From contig NC_135169.1 of NCBI RefSeq assembly GCF_041146795.1, positions 13,620,352 to 13,684,351 of the forward strand: a stretch of DNA of 64,000 nucleotides, given 5' to 3'. The translations under genes and the position numbers were made by a program. Of the stretch, positions 56,299 to 64,000 are shown one piece after another (the stretch's first letter is position 1; every line of letters starts with the position of its first letter). The notes under the pieces were generated by a model. The model was not told the origin of the DNA, ran no database searches, and saw only the letters and a program-made list of their open reading frames with translations. This stretch comes from Maylandia zebra (lineage: Eukaryota; Chordata; Actinopteri; Cichliformes; Cichlidae).

Positions 56299-59200
56299 TC
56301 ATTTTTGGGGAGAGGGCATGCTGTCCACCTTAGCATAACTGTCTTCAGTTTCAACCCTACTAAGCTGCTCTGTTTGTTGGTGGTACTTCTTCTGGTGGAT
56401 CAGGAGGTGTCTTCTCACACAGTGGCCCTGGCTGAAACCTTTCCCACAGTGTGTGCACTTGTAAGGCTTCTCTCCAGTATGGACTCTCATGTGAGTCACC
56501 ACGTTTGACTTGTGAAAGAACTTCTTGTTGCATTTATCGCAAGCGAACAACCTCTCCCTGCTGTGGTTCTTTGTATGGATCCGTCTGTCTGTGGCTGCCG
56601 TGCTACCCGAGTGAAGTGCCACATGTTGAGACAAAGTATCCAGGTGGCGGAAGCGCTTCCCACACACATTGCAGCTGTGTGGCTTCCCCCCCGCATGATT
56701 GGTCGGCCGGTGAAGTTTGAGCTTCAACTTGGAAAAGTTTTTTCTGTGTGGCTTATCCACTGCATGGACCCGGGACTCATGGTTCTTCAGCACCCACTTC
56801 TCAGGGAACGCTTTGTGGCAGGTTCTACATTTGTACGGCGTGTTTCCCTTGTGTCGAGCGAGGTGACCCCTGTAGCCAACGACGGTGAGGAAGGACTTCC
56901 CGCAGATGTTGCAGGTGTGCGTTTTCTGGTGAGTCTGAAGATGACTCCTGAGCTGCTCTGCAGACACTGACTGCTCTCCACACACTCCACACAGCCTTTC
57001 TCGCTCGTCCACATGACTCCAGGCGTGTTTGATCAGCATGTTTGTCGACCCACGTAAAATCTGGCAGACTTTACAGGACAGCAGAGCCTCGCTGTTGTGA
57101 ATCAACATTTTCTGCTTTGCCTTCTTTATTCGGATGACTGAATGTTTGACTCGTCGATTCCCTTTCGTCTTCTCGGGTTCACCGTTCACCAGATGATCAT
57201 TGGTTATGTTTGGTTTCTCATTGGGAAGCCCATCACTCAACTCGTTGTGTTCATAAAGTATTAAAGATTGCAAGGTCGAGAGACCAGTGTACTCCAAACC
57301 ACCCTCAGATTCCTTCAGCTCCACATCTTTGTGACGTGATGTTGAGCTGTTTGAGAAAATGTTCACTGGATTTTCTTCCGGTTGATGAGGGCTTCTGTGG
57401 GAACAGAAATTTTAAGTTTAGAGCTTATTGTTGTTATTAATGACAAACAGTTTACTGGTGAGTTGAGATATTCAAAGTGGTGTCTGTGTAGCATCTTCTA
57501 ACACCACAGAGCATGAATTGATTGGGAGTGAATGTTTCATAAAAAGCAATCTGTCCAGTTAGACTCTTTCAGCAAACCTCAGACTTTTTAACAATTGGAT
57601 CTAACAGGTGGTGCTTACCCCATGTGCAGCCCAGTTTGCTCGGTAAAGGACGGAGACTCTTCAGTGCCGTCAACTTTTCTCTGTAGGTCAAGCTTTTTCG
57701 CGCTAGTCTGGACTCCCTCAGGTGCCTGCGTGAATATCCAAAACATAAAGTCGAATTAGAAATCATTAACCTCTGGTACGTGAGCATACATCAAAATAAC
57801 TTTTAACCCTCTGGGGTTGCCGGACGCGCCGGTGCGTCAAAATCACATGACCAATTTAAGACGACACAGCTACAAGATGCAGCACGTCGGAGTCTCCATT
57901 TCAACTTGGCTCAAAAGTGCGGACTTCAAACTATATACCAGTTTTTGAATTGTGTCGATGGGCCACGTAAAACCAGAGTTATGATAAAAAATACACGCGA
58001 TGTTTTTTTCTGAACAAAATAGTGGCGTTTACAGCGGGAAGGACGGTAAAAACTGCGTTTTCTACAGATATCGCTAGTATATCTCCCTTTGCGAGTGAAA
58101 AAAGAAAAAGAAATAACACCCCTTCCCTATTGGTGTTAGAGTTTACCATGTCAGCCAATCAAAAAAATGATAAGGCAACCTGTGACACTTGGTTGTTTAG
58201 GGAGAAGAGGAAGTTTTTAGGAGTGACACCCGCGACGGAAAGCGGGCGAGCGAAAGACAGAGTGAGAGAGTTTTCCTATGTGAGACATTAGTGACGTTTA
58301 GCGTGTTTGGAGGCTGTAGTTAGTGTGTTGTGTAGTTATTGTCTCGTATTGTGTGTCAGTTAGACTGCTGAATTTCATATTTGCTCTAAAAAAGCCGTCA
58401 AAGGCAGATTCCAGTGTAAATGCTGGTCCCACATGGAAAACTGGACGGATGCACCTCCTGCTGTCAGACCTGTGGTGTTCTCCTCTGTCTTATACTGAAC
58501 ACAAACTATTTTTTTTGGACTGGCACAAATCATTTGTGTGCCTTCTTATTTGGTGCAGCACACCTGATTGTTCTGTAAATAGATTTAAATGGTTATATAA
58601 AAAACCCCTGAGGCCTTGGCTGCATTTTTAGCAAATAGTACCTGATAACTTTGTTGTTTGCAAAACTTGTGCATAATTTTTAGAAATGTACAATTTCTAT
58701 TTGCATTTCAAGTTATGAAAATGATTCGTTAAACATGTTTGTGGGTTTTACAGTAAAAAATATAACTTTTTTCTACTCAGATTTAGAATTTTTTGTCTGA
58801 ATTTAGATCAACTGTGCTAATATAGTATACCAAAATGAAAGAATAACTCAAATTTCAGATATTTGAGGTTGTGCTGAAAATAATGATACCAAACAAGGCA
58901 AGAAAAACATATTTTAAAGGTGAAATATAGAGGTAAAATCAAAAGTAGTCAAAAACGGCCAATTATACCCTGGATGCCAGAGGGTTAAGGCCCCGTGATT
59001 ATTTCCATTTGAACCTAGAAGTAAGAATTTTAGAGCTCCCAGTCGGAATTTTCAACTGGAATGTACATCTCAAGTTGAACTAGCCCTGACTTCACAGTCC
59101 AAGACATCCGACTTCTGAGGCAAATATAAAACGCATCAGTCACAGAGGCGTAGAGACTAGTAATCACTGGTTGCTAGGGAAAAGTGTACTTTACCTCAGT

Positions 59201-62200
59201 TGGTTGGTTAGTGGTTGCTAGAGGGTACTTGCTGTTGAGCGGGCGACATTTGCGAAATGAATACTGGAACAAAAATGTCCTACGATTGATTTGGTTGCCA
59301 GTAGACCTCACAGAAGGAGCCAACTTGTCTGCAAACACTTGCCAAATATTTGCTAAGTGGTAGTAAAATTGTGAAAGATGTGATGCAAAGAACTGGAGAA
59401 CATGTGCCTTCAAAGTTGCACCTTATGAAATTTTTTGCCGACTGCAGCATTAAGATGGAAACTTTCCTTTGGAGGTGAATGTTATTAATTTACAGTTTGC
59501 ATCTTGATTTGCTCTACCTTTGTAGAATGAAGGACACACATTTAAAGCAGAGAGCAGTGTTACTTCAGTTTTTGTTGGACTTATTAGACTTTTGGTCAAT
59601 TAATCTATCTAGATCTTTCACAGACATTCTGAAGGACAACACAAATATCTACCCAGTCAGATGCAGTACCTTGAGTCGAACGAAGAGGACAATGCTCCCA
59701 CTCGCCTTGATGGCTCTGTACAGCTCCTCTGGAGTCAATAGCTCTACTTTTAGAGGCTGCAGTCTTCTGTTCCTGTCAGCTGTGAGGACGTCAAAAGGTT
59801 TATCAGCAGCCAGCTGAGGGAAAGTGGACTTCAGCAGTTCCACAAAGTCGGCCTCCTGCAGGCCTCGAGGATACTTCAGGTGATGAAGCGGGTACTTATT
59901 ATACACTGAGAAAAAACAGAGAAGCTCCAATAGTCAGGCAGGTAGTTATCCATGAGACAAACACAACAAACAGTATGCTGACTGTACTAACATTAACAAG
60001 AAAAAAAGAGACAGCTCACCTTACAAGCTACTGCTGCATTAGGCCTACAGATTTTTTTTAAAATAAATTTGATATAAAACCCTAGTGACAGCAATCCTAA
60101 AGGCAACTTTGTCCAACTTTGCCTAATTTTCCAAATCCTGACACTGAAAGTTGAAAACCTAAACAAACACATATCTAAATAATCTAATTTTTAGGTATGG
60201 CCCTAAAAATACATATCAGTGCACATTTGTTACCAATCTGAACACAGAATGAGCAGTTTTAAATTTACCTTTAGGTGAAATCACATTGACATCCCAGTCC
60301 TGCACAAAGCGGATCCTGAGATCTACATGGGAGCTTGATTGGCTAATCCGAGGCCTACCAGGCTTCCTTCTGTCGGACTGATCCCTGGGAAACAATAACA
60401 TTAGAGACAGACACCACAGCGTTACACTGGCCCCTTTACAGTTATTACCTTTATCTATTTTAATAAGTTGAACAAATGTGAGAAATATTTCCGGAAGCAG
60501 TAAAGATTAGCTTCAAATTTAAGTCCTGTCACTGCAGCAGAGTAAGACAATGTTCAGTACGTTTTTTTAATCTGCAAAAAAATACTTTTTTTCTTAGACC
60601 GGAAAAGTTGGAAAAGCGAGTGTCTCTGAAGGTTCTCAGTCATCCAGGTCATCGATCCCAAGACTTCAGCAGCAGGTCCTTGAGCTCCTGAACTGGGCCC
60701 ATTGTTGAACCACCTTGGAACAGTCTTCGTATCTACCAAGCACTCCACACCAAGAACAACCCACAAAAAAGCTGGATAGAGCACGTTTTAATTTTCATCC
60801 ACACATCTTCAGCAACTGACTGGCTCAATGAACCCCCCACATTATTTAGTCCATTTTGGCCGGTGTGGTGGAGGACACCAAGGAACAAGGTCGTGTTGAC
60901 TGGAGCATTAAAGTATCCCAACAAAGTTGATGCACAGGAATACTGACAATATTTTTCCAACTCACTGTCAGTGATTGTACATCAGTGAACACCACAACTT
61001 TTCTAAACTTGACAGAACTGGAGACTATAAAGTGCACCCTTCCACAGGTATGTTTTCTATGGCCTACTGGGTAACACCAAGGTCCAGGGAACCTCCATGT
61101 GAAGATACCACCTCAACTTTGAAATCTAGGAGCCTTTTTATACCTGCTGTGTGGTAGACCGGAATCAGGATATGTTATTAATCCCCAAGGAATTTATGTA
61201 AAATTATGACAAAGCTGACATCAAATTGATATACCAGCTGCTGTCACTAGGTCTAGCTGTACTGCTGCCGCTCCAGGGTTGAAATGTTGGTTTTTACTTT
61301 TGTTTTAATGATAAATCAATAGTGAAGCTCAAAGTCACAGATTATACAGAGCGAGATCCTGCAACACAGTGCTGACATTATCTGAGTGAGGACACCAAAA
61401 CAAAACAGCCGCCTCCTGTGCCGTAACAGTGAGCATAAATGGATTGGGCTGGGTGACGACATCACTGGCGGCACTTGCAGCGACCAACCTGGCAGTATGC
61501 TGGTGCCGTGAAGTGCAGCAGCTTTCAGTGACAGTCTTGTTTCTTCAGTTACTACCTAACACTCACGACCACATGCGAGTTTGAAGGTTCAAGCATCATC
61601 ACACGTATGTTCCTGTCTCTTTATAGATTTCTATTGAACGGCTAAGACTGATAGTTTGACCGACTCACCTCCCATGCATCACAGTTTGTTCGGGTAAAAA
61701 TGACGACTCTGTAGCTGTGTCCACTTTTTTCTGCAGGTGTTCAAGCTTCCTCGCACCAACCTGGACTTTCTCTGGTGCCTGAAAGAGTTTCGTATTAAAA
61801 AAGAAAAAGAAAAGAAAAGAAATTTTAAAAAAAAAGAGAAAAAAAAAATCACAAAATGTCTTTGCTTCAGCAGAAAACAGTCTTCGATGCATGATAAGGG
61901 CATCCACATTTAGTTTCACGTTTGTACCAGAGAGCAATGTTGTACTTGCTGTACAAGGTTTCCGGATAATGTCGAGTAGGTGTATTTTAAAATGTAGTGA
62001 GTCACAGTACCTTCAGTCGAATGAAGAGGGTATTGATCCTTGATGAATCAATGGCCTTGTAGACCTGCTCTGGAGTCAGTGACTCCACATTCAGAGGTTG
62101 CAGTTTCCTGTTTTTGTCAACCGTGAGGATGTCAAAAGGTACGTTAGCAGCCAGCTGAGGGAAGGTGGACCTCAGCAGTTCCAGAAAGTCGTCCTCCTGC

Positions 62201-64000
62201 AGGCTGCGGTGACACCGCAGTTTGTGAAGTGGGTAGTTCTGAAATACTAAGAGGAAAGAGAACAATGAATCCACTCAGTCACAGCTTGTTCAGTTATCCA
62301 TGACGTGTACAACACATAACTAAAAACAGTAAAGATGCTGGGAAGCTTTTTGGCTGATTTATTGTTATTGAACTGAAGCAAACAACCACAGTCAGGGCTC
62401 TTATGAAAATGTAAAATCAGACTTTTTTATTTCTCATTCATGTTTTACAGCTTCAACCCACTCTGCTGGTCTCTAAAGACTGTTTCATTTCCAAAGACTA
62501 GACAAGTCAAGACCACGGTAATTCTTGCCCCGCAGGGAAGGAGTATGTAATCGGCTCAGTTCGTCCGCCTGTCTGTTAGCAGTCTAGCATCCACAGTAGA
62601 CCCATGAGTACCTAGGGTGGCTAACCATTAGACCTTCATGGTTACTGCCCAAAGTCAGAGTTGACATTGAAAGAAAATTTCACAAAACCATTTCGAATAA
62701 TATACAATATGCAGTACTTGTCATAGACCACACCATGCCGTGTCACCACAGCACAAGGAATAAAGTTAATTATTTACATTTACATTTTTAAGGACGGGCA
62801 GAGGACAATAGCTCTGCTGTCTGCTAGCATCCACAAGCTTGCTGTGTATGGATGGCAGCTGAAGCCGTTTCTGGACACACAAGTAGCAGCTGTGCATTTA
62901 CCTTGGGGTGCGACCACCTCCATCTGAGAGTCCTCCAGGATGCGGACCTTCAGATCTACGTGGGAGTCTGATCGACTGAGCTGAGGCTTGCCCAGGCTCT
63001 TCTTGTCAGACTGAACTCTGGGACACAATAACGTTAGTGATGGAGATCAGGCGATAAAACGAGAGATTAAATTGATTAATGAGCAGCTGAGGCTTGTTAA
63101 CATTAACTCACCTGGTGTCCAGTCTGGTTGGATTTGGGGTGGACGGACCGGCTCCCTGTTCCCCCAGAAGGTAAAAACAAAAAAGGTTTGTATCTTAAGT
63201 GTTTCCACCAAAAACAGCAACACTGTCCTTATTTTTATGAGCGACAGATCAGATACTTGGTCTCAAGTTTACACGGTACCTTCAGTCGGACGAAGAGAGT
63301 AGTGTTTCTCCTTAAGGTGATGGCTCTGTGGATCTCCGCCGGTGTCAGCGTGTCCACACTCAGCGGCTGCAGTACCCGGCTTTTGTCAGCAGTGAGGATG
63401 TCAAAAGGTTTACCTGCAGCCAGCTGAGGGATGGCAGACCTCAGCTGGTCCAGGAAATCAGCCTCCTGTAGATCATAAGGACACCGCAGCTCCTGAATGC
63501 GGCTTTTCAGAAACACTGGGAACACAAAAGCCAAGTAGGTAAGAGTCTGAACTAATAACACGAGTTACAGAGGATATACTGCTGCTGTAGCTTGTGCTGG
63601 TCACAGTCACAGCCGGCGTTTACCGAGAACAATCGAAAAGGTTCACAGTTATATATCAGTTACAGTCATTTGGTTTAAAACGACCCAATGTTATTTGAGG
63701 CGAAATTTCTTTAAATATGATTAATACGTTAACATGACTCAGACCCGTGTGTTGATTTTGTACAAGCCTGCAGGCACTCACAGAGCCTCTTTATAGACAG
63801 ACTGTTAACATTTCAGAGTCTCAGCAGAAAAGCTTCCAGAGAGACACAAGCTGTCGTTGGGGCGACCATGGCTCAGGGGGTTGGGAAGCACATCTGTAAC
63901 CGGAAGGCCGCCGGTTCGATCCCTGGGCTCTCTGTCCTGGTCGTTGTGTCCTTGGGCAAGACACTTTACCCTACCGCCTACTGGTGTTGGCCAGAGGGGC
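56299..64000 (-). CDS. C2H2 zinc-finger protein with at least three tandem PB1-like modules (5' end outside window)
   Basis: Exons, 5' to 3': 63515-63280, 63155-63112, 63017-62902, 62246-62011, 61778-61669, 60384-60269, 59905-59670, 57725-57619, 57394-56299. All borders are GT/AG and phases agree, giving one continuous frame. The N-terminal exons and start lie beyond 64000. Three module copies precede the zinc-finger exon; the first lacks its 116-nt half, presumably off the edge. AT-hook-like KPGRPRIS lies in the exon at 60384. The last exon has seven standard C2H2 fingers, plus two positions where the cysteines are lost (HRKNFSKLKLKLH and STAATDRRIHTKNH). It is a paralogue of the gene at 43039-48064, with the same exon plan. 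Function is probably nuclear DNA binding plus module-mediated protein contacts (inference). Introns hold a piggyBac-like MITE and a family Y repeat. Confidence 0.8.
57807..58984. mobile_element. piggyBac-like non-autonomous transposon
   Basis: It begins CCCTCTGGGGTTGCCGG and ends with the complement of CCCTCTGGCATCCAGGG, flanked by TTAA at 57803-57806 and 58985-58988. TTAA duplication is characteristic of piggyBac. At 1178 bp it has only short open stretches and no transposase. It sits between the last PB1-like module and the linker exon of the second zinc-finger gene. Confidence 0.87.
59095..59460 (+). repeat. Dispersed repeat family Y, copy 4
   Basis: Shares CTGGTTGCTAGGGAAAAG with copy 1, and GTCTGCAAACACTTGC and AAAGTTGCACCTTA with copy 3. 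It lies in an intron of the second zinc-finger gene. Confidence 0.5.
59670..60384 (-). other. PB1-like module 3 of the second zinc-finger gene
   Basis: The 116-nt exon (60384-60269) has RRKPGRPRIS and HVDLRIRFVQD. The 236-nt exon (59905-59670) has LKYPRGLQEADFVELLKS, then TFPQLAADKPFDVLTADRNR, LTPEELYRAI and IVLFVRLK. Nearest the zinc fingers, and the best match to the module of the other gene in AT-hook content. Confidence 0.7.
62011..63017 (-). other. PB1-like module 2 of the second zinc-finger gene
   Basis: The 116-nt exon (63017-62902) reads HVDLKVRILEDSQMEVVAPQ; the basic motif before it is degenerate (SLGKPQLS). The 236-nt exon (62246-62011) reads LRCHRSLQEDDFLELLRS, then TFPQLAANVPFDILTVDKNR, LTPEQVYKAI and TLFIRLK. 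Exon lengths are identical to module 3. Confidence 0.7.
63280..63515 (-). other. PB1-like module 1, second half only
   Basis: A 236-nt exon reading LRCPYDLQEADFLDQLRS, then AIPQLAAGKPFDILTADKSR, LTPAEIHRAI and TLFVRLK. The matching 116-nt exon was not found before the right edge, so it probably lies beyond 64000. Confidence 0.68.
63858..64000 (+). repeat. tRNA-derived SINE, cut by the window edge
   Basis: An ACCATGGCTCAGGGGGTTGG A-box region, B box GGTTCGATCCC at 63913-63923 and GTCCTTGGGCAAGACACTTT match the SINE at 44592. The tail lies beyond the window. Confidence 0.85.

Overview
The window is nuclear DNA from a ray-finned fish, most likely a percomorph teleost. Coding sequence is split into short exons with GT/AG borders. 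The repeats are typical of teleosts: Tc1-like elements, Rex3/RTE and L2/Rex1 retrotransposon pieces, an L1-like LINE, and tRNA-derived SINEs ending in an AAAGCGCT-type tail. No bacterial operons, rRNA, CRISPR or functional tRNA genes were seen.

Layout. (1) 1-12.9 kb, + strand: a 16-coding-exon gene recognisable as fbxo41 (N-terminal zinc-finger-like motif, coiled coil, acidic stretch, F-box, leucine-rich C-terminus), predicted 831 aa, with a CpG-rich upstream region at 1-560. (2) 12.7-16.9 kb: intergenic, with a clean hAT-type MITE carrying an 8-bp target duplication. (3) 16.9-22.3 kb, + strand: a 6-exon gltpd2-like gene (membrane-anchored GLTP/CPTP fold, 306 aa). One intron holds a full-length Tc1-like transposon with an intact transposase reading frame. 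(4) 22.3-43 kb: a graveyard of nested mobile elements. A 5 kb L1-like LINE sits inside a Tc1 copy, a solo LTR inside another Tc1 copy, and a MITE inside a palindromic repeat. A relic of the zinc-finger gene family lies here on the + strand. (5) 43-48.1 kb, - strand: a C2H2 zinc-finger gene with 12 fingers. (6) 48-56 kb: AT-rich intergenic DNA with a mariner-like element flanked by an outer inverted repeat. (7) 56.3 kb to the right edge, - strand: a second, related zinc-finger gene whose 5' end lies outside the window.

The most interesting structure is in the two zinc-finger genes. Upstream of the fingers both carry a module made of a 116-nt exon (often with an AT-hook-like KPGRPR motif and the first strand of a domain), a 227-236-nt exon (the rest of the domain) and a short linker exon (44-110 nt). 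The module's pattern of strands and helices looks like a ubiquitin/PB1-type beta-grasp fold (inference). It occurs once in the first gene and at least three times in tandem in the second, with identical exon lengths and splice phases throughout. A truncated copy lies on the opposite strand at 37.4-38.0 kb. This suggests exon-cassette duplication in a fish zinc-finger family.
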